Positions 54,941-64,000 of a DNA stretch of 64,000 nucleotides are shown here, one piece after another; position 1 is the stretch's first letter, and every line of letters starts with the position of its first letter. The notes beneath the pieces are model-generated. The model had not been told where the DNA came from. It was given only the letters and a program-made list of their open reading frames with translations, and did no database searches. The translations under genes were made by a program, and so were the position numbers. Source of the stretch: Sphingobacterium zeae (lineage in GTDB: Bacteria; Bacteroidota; Bacteroidia; Sphingobacteriales; Sphingobacteriaceae); contig NZ_JAUTBA010000001.1 in NCBI RefSeq assembly GCF_030818895.1, positions 3,286,001 to 3,350,000 of the forward strand, written 5' to 3'.

Positions 54941-55645
54941 TTATTTTGTTTTTGTCGGACGTACTTCGATCTTACTTGGAAGTACATTCTGATTCATTTT
55001 CAATAGATCTACCACCATTTGTCCGATATCAGCGGGTTGAATTTTCCAATGATCCTCTTCGTTAGGGGTATGACCATTGAAATTTGACGTAACTGATCCC
55101 GGCATTATGGTAGTACATTTCACATCATAATTCCTAAGGTCAAGCATTGCGGCTTGTGTAAATCCCACAAGACCAAATTTGGTCGCATTATACCCTGCAC
55201 CTTGAGCAAAGAAATTTGTTCCAGCTAATGATGCGATCGAAATAAAATATCCTTTATTTTCCTTTAGCTGCTCAACACCGGCTTTAAGGGTATGAAAAGC
55301 CCCGGTCAGGTTGGTATTGATCATGGCGTTCCAATCGTCAAGTGACATTTCGTCTACGGGAGCAAAAGTCCCCATACCTGCATTGGCAATGATGATATCC
55401 AGCTTTCCAAATTTTTCGACAACTGCATCGACAGCCTTTTTTTCATCTTCAAAATCTGTCACGTCTGCTTGGATTGCGATTACATTCTGATTTCCTAATT
55501 CGTGTTTTGCTTTTTCTAAATCTTCCATATTACGGCCTGAAATAGCTACCTTAACCCCTGCTTCAATAAGCGATTTCGCTATTCCAAAACCTATCCCTTT
55601 TGTTCCGCCAGTTATATAGGCCACTTTATCCTTAATATTTTGCAT
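54941..55645 (-). CDS. SDR family oxidoreductase
   Basis: A classical short-chain dehydrogenase of 234 residues. The NAD(P) loop is TGGTKGIGFGIAKS, then NAGMGTFAP, the catalytic Ser in SIASLAG, and YNATK as the Tyr-Lys motif. A basic residue after the loop (GRN) fits NADP use. It lies in a zone of oxidoreductase genes near an HxlR regulator. Its substrate is not known. Confidence 0.92.
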   Translation of the reverse strand: MQNIKDKVAYITGGTKGIGFGIAKSLIEAGVKVAISGRNMEDLEKAKHELGNQNVIAIQADVTDFEDEKKAVDAVVEKFGKLDIIIANAGMGTFAPVDEMSLDDWNAMINTNLTGAFHTLKAGVEQLKENKGYFISIASLAGTNFFAQGAGYNATKFGLVGFTQAAMLDLRNYDVKCTTIMPGSVTSNFNGHTPNEEDHWKIQPADIGQMVVDLLKMNQNVLPSKIEVRPTKTK

Positions 55646-55787
55646 AATATTCTATTTTTTTGATCTTGAATGTATAGTTCCTTCTGTCAATTGTTATTAA
55701 AACCTTCTCTTACCTATTTACTAATCCGTTGCAATCCGTCAGAATCAATAACTCGAAAAGTCGTGAAAAGGTTCTTTATATTTTATC

Positions 55788-56069
55788 TTATTGTACAATT
55801 TTAATAATTTTGTTCGGGTATTTACTTGCGTAAGAAAGGATCAATTGGGCCATATAATGGTTCCCATTATAACGGTCTAAACTTTCCTTTACATCCATTA
55901 TATCACTGAACTGGTTGTCCTTGTCCACATCCCCCATTCCATAAAAGTTTCCTTTCTCTAGCCAAATACAACTTTTTTCCTCGCGTTGTCTTCCTTTATC
56001 CATGATTGCAAATGAAGGTCTACTATTTTCCAGATCATATAAGGCTTCATCTATAATTTTGAGAACACA
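55788..56069 (-). pseudogene. C-terminal fragment of an exonuclease/UvrC-like protein
   Basis: An open frame without start reading LKIIDEALYDLENSRPSFAI, then DKGRQREEKSCIWLEKGNFYGMG. The pattern of kinked strand, Cys, and YGMG resembles the C-terminal part of Bacteroidota DnaQ exonucleases fused to a UvrC-like nuclease. It starts directly after the stop of the fragment upstream, with no room for a promoter. A remnant is the best reading; the family match is by memory and weak. Confidence 0.4.
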
Positions 56070-56342
56070 TCAAAATAACAGTATAGATGCAAAAATCCCA
56101 TAGCTATTTTCCTTCTGTTTCATTGGCCCATACCAGTCAAAATTTGTTGCAGCGCCAATAGTAAATTCTTTATAGCTTAAACCTGCTCTGAACATGACGT
56201 AGCTTCTATTGTGATTTCCAGATTCAGGAACAAATCCATAAAGCCCCTGGACACGACTATAGAAATTAAGTTTATCATTAATTTTCGGTTTATACTCCAC
56301 TAATGCCAAGTTTTCAGACGCAAAATCACTTGCCAAATCCAC
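56070..56342 (-). pseudogene. C-terminal fragment of an outer membrane beta-barrel protein
   Basis: A 90-residue frame with alternating strands, for example LVEYKPKINDKLNFYSRVQGLYG, RSYVMFRAGLSYKEFTIGAATNFDWYG, ending in SILLF with a terminal Phe as outer membrane barrels do. There is no signal peptide, so the 5' part is lost. It abuts the exonuclease-like fragment. Confidence 0.5.
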
Positions 56343-56445
56343 CTTAGGATTAGTTTCAACAAAATTAAGGTCCCAAGTTTCCGATCACGAGCCCAACACT
56401 TTTTCTAAATGAGTACTATAATTTTCTAATGATGCTGCAACCTCG

Positions 56446-57366
56446 CTACCAATCGATATTATCTTTTGCCCACTGCTTTGCCGAAGTTGTAGGAATTCTG
56501 TTCTTTCCATTGAAAGTATTTTCTACTGGCCACGAAACACCTCTTCCCGATCCAAAGATCGAACGATACTTCTTAACGAAATTGGTCGGATCGCTTTTAA
56601 GATCATTTGTAATCTCATCGATATCAGAAAGTGTACGTTCGTACTTATGGCCGGATAATGATTCTGCAATATTAGCCAGATCTTCATAAGTGATGGTATC
56701 CCCTGCAATGTAAACAATCTCGTTCTCGATGGCTGGTTCCGTAAAGAAGATCTCAGCCGTAAGTTTACCGATATCATCAGGTGTTGTTAAGGTTACTGCA
56801 GTATCCCATCCCCCAATGGCATTGATCGATTTGTTCTCTAAATCTAAAATGCCAAAGAACGGTTCAAATAGATAACTGGTAAACATTCCAGTAGAAACAA
56901 TGACCCATTTTGTTTTACTTTGTGATCTCAAGAGCTCACGTACATCTAACTGTTCATCGAACAGATCCTGCGCACTGCCCCGTCCGATCACTTCAAAATC
57001 AACGCCGAACTGCCACGGAAAATATCTTTTTACTCCTGCATCCAGCACTGCTTGAGCCAGCTTCATCTGAAAACCTCCAGCACCTGTACCGTAACCTGTA
57101 CAGGAAACAACAGCGTCGTAATTTTTAAATATATCAACAAGTTTCTCAGATGAAGCAGACAGGTCACCTGCAAGTAGTTCAACGCCTAATTCTCTAATTT
57201 CGGTAACATTCTTTTTTTTATCCTCATCATCAGAATGGATTGTCTCTTCTCTAAGAAGAACGGTAACGTCTACATGACTATTGTCTTTAGCTTTTTTTGC
57301 TATGTTACGGATGACAGGCATACCTAATTCACCCGCTCCTAAAATTAAAATTGATGTATTTTCCAT
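56446..57366 (-). CDS. NmrA-like NAD(P)-binding reductase
   Basis: A 306-residue protein of the NmrA/isoflavone reductase group. From the start at 57366 it reads MENTSILILGAGELGMPVIR, an NAD(P) loop, then VVSCTGYGTGAGGF and YFPWQFGVDFEVIGRGS. The Met six codons upstream is possible but less typical. The protein may be an enzyme on small carbonyl compounds or a redox sensor. Its upstream region carries a motif shared with two other genes in this zone. Confidence 0.85.
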   Translation of the reverse strand: MENTSILILGAGELGMPVIRNIAKKAKDNSHVDVTVLLREETIHSDDEDKKKNVTEIRELGVELLAGDLSASSEKLVDIFKNYDAVVSCTGYGTGAGGFQMKLAQAVLDAGVKRYFPWQFGVDFEVIGRGSAQDLFDEQLDVRELLRSQSKTKWVIVSTGMFTSYLFEPFFGILDLENKSINAIGGWDTAVTLTTPDDIGKLTAEIFFTEPAIENEIVYIAGDTITYEDLANIAESLSGHKYERTLSDIDEITNDLKSDPTNFVKKYRSIFGSGRGVSWPVENTFNGKNRIPTTSAKQWAKDNIDW

Positions 57367-57786
57367 ATTAAAAATATAAGGCATTCAATCACTTGATGCA
57401 GTTAAAAATTTTCTCTACACAAAGGTAAGATGTTTAGTATCAGGACGCAATAAGGCATCTGTTGGTGAGTTACTTACTTCGATGTTAGTTTTTTCATTTA
57501 GAGTATTCTAGCTTTTGATAGAAACAAACATTTAACAAAATTCAGACAATCGGGATTGGAATATCTACATCTTACATTTTTAAATTTCTAGATATCCGTA
57601 GCCACACTTTCTCCTATCATGGTTTATAGATTATATACTTTCGACATACGCTGTCTAGTAATATTCTATTCTTATAGGGACTTCGGTATATAGGTTTCGG
57701 GCAATGAACATTAAAAAATAATTAAAGGCGCAAAAAGCACCCTTAAAATTTTTTTCAGCTATCTTTTGATAAAACCATTAGTCGGT
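57367..57786. other. upstream region of the NmrA-like gene
   Basis: About 420 bases. It contains GTGAGTTACTTAC...GTTAGTTTTTT at 57464-57493, similar to a stretch at 61568-61601 and to part of 62708-62737. No gene is seen. Confidence 0.5.
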
Positions 57787-59215
57787 TTAATAGCAATCTG
57801 ATACTATCTGCCCGTTGTCCAAATATGTCTGTATTTCCATTTTTAAGGTTTCATTACAGGTCAAAGATATCTGCGCTATGACATCTTTTTGCATACTCAA
57901 CGAACCACAAATCATAATAGTACCCTTATCACGCAATACCTTCGTCACGAGCTCCGACTGTTGTTTAAGAAGATCAGTGACGTACAGCTTTTCTTTATCA
58001 CGTGAGAAAGCCAGGTATTGCCCAGAAAGTTTTCCACTCAGCAGGTATTGATCCAGCTCATGTTTCAAAAAACTGTCAAACAGTTCTTTTTGCCTTGAAC
58101 CATAAAAAAGGTAAACGGTCATTTGCTTGTTTGCGTTGATCATACCCCTGAAAGGTGCGATACCAGTTCCATTGGCTATCATTATTACAGGACGTTTATT
58201 ATCAGGAAAATGAAACTTAGGGTTACCCATTACCCTTGCCTGAAACGATGTGCCCACAGGACTATTTTACAGAAAAGGACTTCCGAGGCCACTGGGGAAT
58301 TCACGTACGACCAATTCAATTCTATCACCTATTCTAGAAACGGAATAGAAACGTTCCCTATGATCACCGGCAGGCTTAATGGCTAAAAGATCACCGGAGG
58401 TAAATCTGACATTAGAATCAGTTTTGATACATACTCTGAATAGCTGACCGTCCTCCGAAAAAAATCTTTCGTCAATTACAAAAGTATTTATTTCCTTTGA
58501 CCTACCAGAAAAAAGAGCAGGTGATGCTATTAGGGGCATCGTGTAATAGTTTATCAGCGCTTTAATCCAATCGCAGAACTGATCGACAGATTTGTCATTT
58601 ATCTTGTGTAGGGGTATAGGCATGTCAGCCCAGCCTTGTCGCTCCAAAGCTCTGAACACCGTTTCAGAATAACCACAAAAATCAGCGTAATCTTTTGACC
58701 CAAAACCTAATACAGAAACATTTACCTTGTGTGTTTGCCCTGTTTTCTGCAGTAGGTTTAAAAAGCGGGAAGCACTTGAAGGGGCATCCCCTTCCCCATA
58801 AGTAGAAGTAAGCAACATCAAATATTTAACCTGCGGATATTCGGTATAGTTATTCATATCTGTTATAGCACTTCAAACCACTATTTATCAACTGGCTAAA
58901 CAATTGCTGCGCAAAAATTTGCGTGCCGCCGGTTTCCGAACCTACTAATAAAATATATTCGGCATCTACTGCCGAATATTTATTCTCCGTGATGTGCGGT
59001 ACTATTGATGTTTCTTGTTTTAATCAAAATAACACCAAATAAAATATAGACTAGAAATCCCAATGCCGCTATCAGTAATATAATGGGCCAAGTAGGATCA
59101 ACAGGGCCCCCTATCTGCAGCAAGATAATATGGATAGCAAACAGTATCTTTGCGGAGATCGCTGTAAGGTTACCAGTATGTATTACATATATTAATGCTT
59201 CAATCATCTTTTTGT
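57787..59215 (-). pseudogene. PepSY/flavodoxin/FNR reductase remnant
   Basis: Remains of a large membrane flavoprotein reductase. In order: two membrane helices (LTAISAKILFAIHIILLQIGG, IILLIAALGFLVYILFGVIL), a flavodoxin domain (YILLVGSETGGTQIF, TSTYGEGDAPSSASRF), an FAD domain (RFYSVSRIGDRIELVVREF) and an NADPH domain (IMIANGTGIAPFRG, GTIMICGSLSMQKDV). Lesions: frameshift near 58981, frameshift near 58865, and an in-frame TAA at 58267-58269. The N-terminal PepSY part is missing. The normal protein would pass electrons from NADPH across the membrane. It is decayed beyond simple sequencing error. Confidence 0.8.
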
Positions 59216-59242
59216 ATAAGGTTAATATCTGCTGCTTTTTTA

Positions 59243-59829
59243 TTAAAAAATTAAAAACAGCAGTGGAATAATAATGCCTAAGGCGAATTCTATACCACAA
59301 ATACCGAATAAACCTCGATCCCCCTTGTTCATAATTAATCCGGTAATGATGACAATGATGATGCTAATCGCAAAGGAATCGGAAAAATATCTCCAATATT
59401 TACCTGGATTATAGTGCAAAAAGGATAACTGGAAAAGAAACGGACGTCTTTTGATCCCTTGATATTCCACTTTTCCACTTAAGGTGTTAACGGTAAACGA
59501 GGAACCAGTAGAAAGGAATACTTTTAGCGTCTGGGAATTGGGATAAAAATGCTTTTTGTAATGATGATGTTCGGACACAGGTTCAAGTAGTTTTAAAATT
59601 TCTTCTTTCGTAAAATTTGCACCGTGCGGAAATTGTCCTTCAGCTCTGTACTGTTGGACGGAAACGTCATACTGCGGGTTAAAAAGGTTCTGGTGGTTCA
59701 TCGCCACTCCAGAGAGGATGTAAATGAAAAGTACTCCAGAAAAAAAAAGGATAAGTGACCATGAAGATCACGGCTGTATTTACGTAAACTATTTCCCCAG
59801 GTTGAATTATTTATTATTTCTTTAGCCAT
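59243..59829 (-). pseudogene. PepSY-associated TM helix protein, frameshifted
   Basis: A membrane protein of about 195 residues. It starts MAKEIINNSTWGNSLRKYS at 59829, overlapping the flavin reductase stop, and then continues in another frame with GVLFIYILSGVAMNHQNLFN, FTKEEILKLLEPVSEHHHYKKHFYP and KRRPFLFQLSFLHYNPGKYW. The frame change lies in a run of nine A (plus strand, about 59740-59748); ten would restore it. This could be a sequencing error. It forms an operon with the flavin reductase and the reductase remnant. Confidence 0.8.
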
Positions 59830-60458
59830 ATATTTGTAATTTCAGAGATAAACATATTGTGGTGCGAGTTGGGTGAATTTTTGTACATATCAGCAATTTG
59901 ATAAGACGGAGACGCCTTATTATAGTCTAAATCCTGGATCATTATATTTTTACATTCGATAATCATCCTCGCTTCTTTGTATGCCATGAGGCCTGACGGT
60001 GTTTTTATGGGTATAAGACCTGCTTCTTTCACTTTGTCATTAGATTTTCCGGATTTATTACCTAAAATTCGTAATGATCGCCGGTATTTTTCAGAGAAGA
60101 CACTCAGTGTGTAACTATTCTCCTGCAGTAAAAATTGATAAGTATATCTGCTGCTGTTTATAAAAGTAAAAGCTACTGGTTTTTCCCATATAAAACCTAA
60201 TCCTCCCCAGCTGATCACCATGCTATTAAATACGTTTTCTTTGCCTGCCGTGACTACCATCCATTGTTCACTGAAAAGCTCGATAACATTGTCAGGCAAA
60301 TCTTTAGGATCTATATGATCGTACTGTGATTGCCATCCAGAATTTCGCTTGATGCTGTTCGTTGGCTTGATAGGCGGCTTTATACCATTTCCACAGCTTG
60401 ATAATACCAAAATTAATGGTAAAAGACGCCATAGCATTTTTATCTTCATTTTTATCAT
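59814..60458 (-). CDS. flavin reductase-like lipoprotein
   Basis: A 214-residue exported protein with a lipoprotein signal (LVLSSC). The body is an FMN-binding split barrel of the flavin reductase family: SMVISWGGLGFIWEKPVAFTFIN and SRYTYQFLLQENSYTLSVF. Its export is unusual for flavin reductases but fits the membrane flavoprotein genes downstream, which would supply electrons. The gene is intact although its partners are broken. Starts at Met1, Met4 or Met8 are possible. Confidence 0.78.
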   Translation of the reverse strand: MIKMKIKMLWRLLPLILVLSSCGNGIKPPIKPTNSIKRNSGWQSQYDHIDPKDLPDNVIELFSEQWMVVTAGKENVFNSMVISWGGLGFIWEKPVAFTFINSSRYTYQFLLQENSYTLSVFSEKYRRSLRILGNKSGKSNDKVKEAGLIPIKTPSGLMAYKEARMIIECKNIMIQDLDYNKASPSYQIADMYKNSPNSHHNMFISEITNIWLKK

Positions 60459-60760
60459 ATTTTTAAGGGCTAAGCCCGTCTATTGGTAGATTTCAATGCT
60501 ACTTCTATTGATAAGCACTAGATGCTAAGATTAGAGGTCTACGCTATTTTTCAGCAATCTATGGCAATATTTAAGTGGTACTTGTGAATAACAGCCGCAG
60601 CATTATTCAGAGATCGAATTTCTTTATAAGGAAAGTAATTTAATAAGTCAAAACTAATTGTTTTGACTTATCGTATGTATAGAAATGAATAGCAGAATGC
60701 CTATTTGCAGAAAATGTACTGACAAAAAGCGTGCTGCTTGAGTGAAGGATCTAAGTATTG
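60459..60760. other. gap between flavin reductase and UPF0173 genes
   Basis: About 300 bases. An AACTAATTGTTTTGACTTATC-type AT-rich stretch is present around 60650, but no gene or convincing promoter is seen. Confidence 0.4.
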
Positions 60761-61437
60761 TCAAATTTCTAAAACATCACCAACATTTAATAGTATCAGC
60801 TCTTTTCCTCTATCCGCAAATTTTTTAATAGATTCTTCATGATTGATTTTAATGTACGGATTACTATCATAATGGTATCCCAAAATTTTATTGCATTCTA
60901 CAAAATCCGAAGCAGTCATAGCGTCTTCTACGTCCATTGTAAAATTGCTCCCAATCGGAAAAATGGATAGATCCAGTTTGGTACGCAGAGGAATCAATTT
61001 CATATCGTAAGTTAATGCAGTATCACCTGCAATGTAGATATTCGCGGAATCTGTTTCTATCACGAAACCTCCGGGGTTACCTCCATAGCTTCCATCTACA
61101 AAACTGCTCGAATGGGCGGCATTAACATATTTTACTTTTCCGAAATCGAAATTCCAGCTTCCGCCATGATTCATAAAGTGCGATTTAAACCTTTTTTATC
61201 GTAATAGGTAGTAATCTCAGCATTTGAAACAATCACTGCATCCGTATTTTTAGCAATAGCTTCCACGTCTAAAACATGGTCGGGATGAGCATGGGTTAAA
61301 AGAATATAATCTGCTTTAAGAATATTGATGTCAATTGCATCTGCAAGAGGGTTTCCAGTGATGAATGGATCCACTATAATATGCTTTCCTCCTACTTCAA
61401 TTTCTAACGAAGCGTGACCGTAAAATGTAATTTTCAT
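60761..61437 (-). pseudogene. UPF0173 metal-dependent hydrolase, frameshifted
   Basis: An MBL-fold hydrolase of the UPF0173 family. The first frame (61437-61171) has MKITFYGHASLEIEVGGKHI and the metal motif THAHPDHVLD; the second (61174-60761) has MNHGGSWNFDFG, AHSSSFVDGSYGG, IAGDTALTYDMKL and GYHYDSNPYI. One extra A in the run of six (T run 61192-61197 on the plus strand) would join them through KSHFMNHGG. The total of about 225 residues is the family length. A sequencing error is quite possible. Confidence 0.82.
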
Positions 61438-62042
61438 CTTTATGAATTTAATATCGTAATTATTATATCAGCCATAATGAACTTACAATAAGTTTTGAAA
61501 GTTTATTTTCCTGAAGTTTTCGATATCAAAATTACAGCCTCTAAAAATTAAAAACAATAACGTATTTGTGAGTTCGTTAGTCACTTAAAGGTTAGTTTTT
61601 TAATATTAAGGTTATTAAATTAGGGCTATTTATTAATAAACATAATTTGGTTTTTTTAATGATAATCCTTTTAATTTAATTTTAATCCTCACTTCCATAG
61701 GTACAGATCTACAATAATTTCAAGAAGATAGCCTTGATAATAATAGCTTACCTATCTCAAAGTCAAAAACAACCTTCAAAACTTAGCAGTTTGACAGCAG
61801 CTTTATCCAACTTATTAATACATTCACAACTATTTATTAATTTTATCAAAGGTGATTCGCCGTGATGCAATCTACTCTTTTTCAATTGTTGATTGACTGG
61901 GAATATGCGTTTGATCGTCAATTTATTTATGTATATTAAATATCCTTTTGTGTAAGCAAATTTTAAAGAATGGTACTTAAGGTTTAACTTTGCGGCAGAG
62001 ATGAACTTCATGGGTTTCATCTTGAGATAACAAAAATAATAT
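61438..62042. other. divergent promoter region of UPF0173 and HxlR genes
   Basis: About 600 AT-rich bases. It contains the motif GTGAGTTCGTTAGTCAC...GTTAGTTTTTT (61568-61601) and an inverted repeat AGATGAA/TTCATCT (61999-62005, 62015-62021) just before the HxlR gene. A minus-strand frame at 61763-62020 has no domain and is not called. Confidence 0.5.
61985..61992 (+). promoter_or_regulatory. -7 box for the HxlR gene
   Basis: TAACTTTG fits TAnnTTTG, about 50 bases before the HxlR start. The AGATGAA/TTCATCT inverted repeat lies between it and the gene, where an autoregulatory operator could sit. Confidence 0.45.
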
Positions 62043-62450
62043 ATGGAGAGAGATATGACTGATGATCAAATTTTAACCGCATGGGATGACATCTGTAAAG
62101 TTTTAAATAAGGATAACGATCAGCTTAAAACTGACATCCTAAATCATGTGGGCAATAAATGGTCGTTATTTGTTATACAAGCTTTAGGTGTTAAAGGAAA
62201 GATGAGATTTTCTTTTCTTCAGAAGCATATTAAGGGAATAAGTCAGAAAATGTTAACAAAATGTCTAAGGGAGCTTGAGCGGGATGGACTAATTTCCAGG
62301 ACTATTTATCCTGAAGTGCCTCCGAGAGTAGAGTATCAGTTAACTCCTTTAGGTCGCGGTTTATTAGTTGAGGTTACACCGCTATGGTTTTGGATTGCAA
62401 AATCTATTGATGAGTTTAAAGAAGCAAGGACAAATTTCGAAAAAACGTAG
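62043..62450 (+). CDS. HxlR family transcriptional regulator
   Basis: A 135-residue winged-helix regulator. The HxlR pattern is clear: NHVGNKWSLFVIQALG, MRFSFLQKHIKGISQKMLTKCLRELERDGLISR, and PPRVEYQLTPLGRGL. Many HxlR proteins sense quinones, aldehydes or other electrophiles through a Cys. There is a Cys (DICKVLN) near the N-terminus. It is the most likely regulator of the nearby oxidoreductase genes, several of which share a motif upstream. Confidence 0.92.
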   Translation: MERDMTDDQILTAWDDICKVLNKDNDQLKTDILNHVGNKWSLFVIQALGVKGKMRFSFLQKHIKGISQKMLTKCLRELERDGLISRTIYPEVPPRVEYQLTPLGRGLLVEVTPLWFWIAKSIDEFKEARTNFEKT

Positions 62451-62858
62451 TGACTATGAAAGGACTTATAAGGATGAATAATAATTGCACAAAAGTCTTT
62501 ACAAGCTATTAAATTATATTAAGTCTTCTAGCGTTATCAAGCTCCTGCCTATGTTGCGCAATCCATAGCCAAATTTACAATTAATGCTAAATATAAATGT
62601 TTTAAAACATAATATTTCAGTCATTTACAATAAAAGTTGGTTGCAGACAACAGTAAATCTCTATTATGTAATACGTTATAAAAAAATAATCTACTGGAGA
62701 TCATAAAACTAACATGCATGTTAGTAAGTTACATCGAAGTACGATATTGTTTACAGCATGTATATAATTTAAATTTGTTTGCTTATTATGAATTAACTGA
62801 AGGATTATCAGTTAATTTATACCTCAGCTACGTAGAATAAAAAACAAAAAAACTGTAT
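62451..62858. other. gap with an 18-bp perfect palindrome
   Basis: About 400 AT-rich bases. ACTAACATGCATGTTAGT (62708-62725) is a perfect palindrome, followed by AAGTTACATCGAAGTA; the ACATCGAAGTA piece also occurs, on the other strand, near 57473-57483. It lies 134 bases before the antiporter gene. Confidence 0.65.
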
Positions 62859-64000
62859 ATGCTAGAAAACTTCGAATTTTATCTGTTTTTGGTATTTGTC
62901 ATTTCCGTGCTGATCATGTTGGCTAAGAAAATTAAAGTAGCGTATCCGGTTTTACTGGTAGTAGCTGGACTGTTAATTAGCTTTATCCCTGGTACCCCAA
63001 AAATTAAAATTGAGCCTGATTTAATATTTATTATTTTCTTGCCTCCTCTACTTTATGAAGCTGCATGGTCATCATCATGGAAAGAACTTTGGAGGTGGCG
63101 TCGTATCATTTTCAGTTTTGCTTTTGTAGTCGTATTTTTTACGGCTTTATCGGTCGCTATCTTTGCAAATTATTTTATTCCGGGATTTTCCTTGGCCCTC
63201 GGTTTTTTACTGGGCGGTATCGTTTCTCCACCAGACGCAGTAAGTGCAGGAGCAATCTTAAAATTTGTAAAAGTACCTCGGAGATTATCTTCTATTCTAG
63301 AGGGTGAGAGTTTGTTGAATGATGCATCTTCCTTGATCATACTTAAGTTTGCAATGATCGCGGCGGCAACGGGCCAGTTCGTATGGCTTCAGGCTGCCGG
63401 AAATTTTGCCTGGATGTGTTTTGGTGGCATAGGTATAGGAATTTTAATCGCGTTTATCTTTATGAAAATGCATAAAATTTTTCCTACAGATTCCAATATA
63501 GATATCCTAATGACTTTTATAGCTCCATTTGCCATGTATCTGGCTGCCGAGCAGTTGCATGCCTCAGGAGTTTTGGCAGTAGTATCCGGCGGATTATTTC
63601 TTTCTTACCGCAGTCATGACTTTTTAAGTAGTGCTTCCAGAATACGTACATTGACAGTTGGAGAGAGTTTTTGTTTTCTATTAAATGGTACCGTCTTTAT
63701 ACTTATAGGATTAGATTTGCCTGAGATAGTGTTGGGCCTCGGTGAAACAAACATTTATACGGCCATCGGATATGGTATCGCGGTCACAACTGTTCTTATA
63801 ATTGTGCGGATTGTAGCGGGATATGCAGCGGTTATTACAACAATAGTTATGAAAAATTTTATTAATGTTGGAGATCCTGAACCCCCAGGCTGGAAGACAC
63901 CCCTTATCATTGGATGGACTGGGATGCGAGGAGTAGTTTCGCTGGCTGCTGCACTTTCAATACCAGTAACGCTGACGGACGGAAGTCCATTTCCCCAAAG
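62859..64000 (+). CDS. CPA1 family Na+/H+ antiporter, 3' end outside window
   Basis: The first 380 residues of a multi-pass sodium:proton antiporter, open to the window edge. It starts MLENFEFYLFLVFVISVLIM at 62859. CPA1 motifs are FLPPLLYEAAW, GGIVSPPDAVSAGAIL (ion-binding Asp), EGESLLNDASSLIILK, and GWTGMRGVVSLAAALSIP. It probably exports Na+ in exchange for protons at the inner membrane. The upstream palindrome suggests it is regulated. Confidence 0.9.
   Translation, partial: MLENFEFYLFLVFVISVLIMLAKKIKVAYPVLLVVAGLLISFIPGTPKIKIEPDLIFIIFLPPLLYEAAWSSSWKELWRWRRIIFSFAFVVVFFTALSVAIFANYFIPGFSLALGFLLGGIVSPPDAVSAGAILKFVKVPRRLSSILEGESLLNDASSLIILKFAMIAAATGQFVWLQAAGNFAWMCFGGIGIGILIAFIFMKMHKIFPTDSNIDILMTFIAPFAMYLAAEQLHASGVLAVVSGGLFLSYRSHDFLSSASRIRTLTVGESFCFLLNGTVFILIGLDLPEIVLGLGETNIYTAIGYGIAVTTVLIIVRIVAGYAAVITTIVMKNFINVGDPEPPGWKTPLIIGWTGMRGVVSLAAALSIPVTLTDGSPFPQ

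Noticed and set aside
61763..62020. 85-residue minus-strand frame
   Set aside because: It overlaps the HxlR promoter region and has no recognisable sequence.

Overview
The window looks like chromosomal DNA of a Bacteroidota bacterium of the Sphingobacteriaceae, most likely Sphingobacterium. The grounds are AT-rich DNA, a SusC/SusD pair, BshB1 of bacillithiol synthesis, the lineage-typical families DUF4294, DUF4296 and DUF6266, a sulfite reductase fused to a HEPN domain, and TAnnTTTG-type -7 promoter boxes. No genus-level marker such as rRNA is present, so the genus is an inference. No tRNA, rRNA or CRISPR array was seen.

Positions 1-26,400 are mostly ordinary core genes: a DUF4294 protein, a glutathione peroxidase, bshB1, a pstSCAB-like transporter on the minus strand without phoU, and, divergent from it, a complete sulfate assimilation cluster (sulfite reductase, siroheme synthesis genes, cysH, cysD, cysN). 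gdhA, mutS2, a YggS protein, aspartate kinase, a methyltransferase, a flavin monooxygenase, lipoproteins and a diheme cytochrome c follow. The sulfite reductase reading frame is broken by one extra A.

Positions 26,400-32,000 are accessory. They hold a minus-strand cassette (HTH protein, DUF6266, DUF5675, two small proteins), an unusual 240-bp inverted array of 11-bp phased TTCG/CGAAG motifs, a membrane-anchored LytTR-like protein and an AraC regulator with a perfect hairpin at its start. Positions 32,390-38,620 hold a SusC/SusD/thioredoxin-like locus facing a tiny cysteine-containing protein.

Positions 38,600-47,500 look like a defence island: a structured hairpin element, an XRE regulator, a decayed LigD polymerase domain, a 1783-residue NACHT (STAND) protein with a nuclease-like N-terminus, and a divergent HEMLH metallopeptidase. 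The NACHT-metallopeptidase pair is the best candidate for an undescribed system.

Positions 47,500-64,000 are a decay zone. An IS256-family element is interrupted at its right end by an IS110-family element whose upstream non-coding end folds like a bridge RNA, and there is a second, broken IS256 copy. An RsbQ-like hydrolase/PAS histidine kinase pair, remnants of a mobile element, an SDR, an NmrA-like reductase, decayed PepSY/flavodoxin/FNR genes, a frameshifted UPF0173 hydrolase, an HxlR regulator and the start of a CPA1 Na+/H+ antiporter follow. Several lesions are one-base changes in A/T runs, so some may be sequencing errors rather than true decay.
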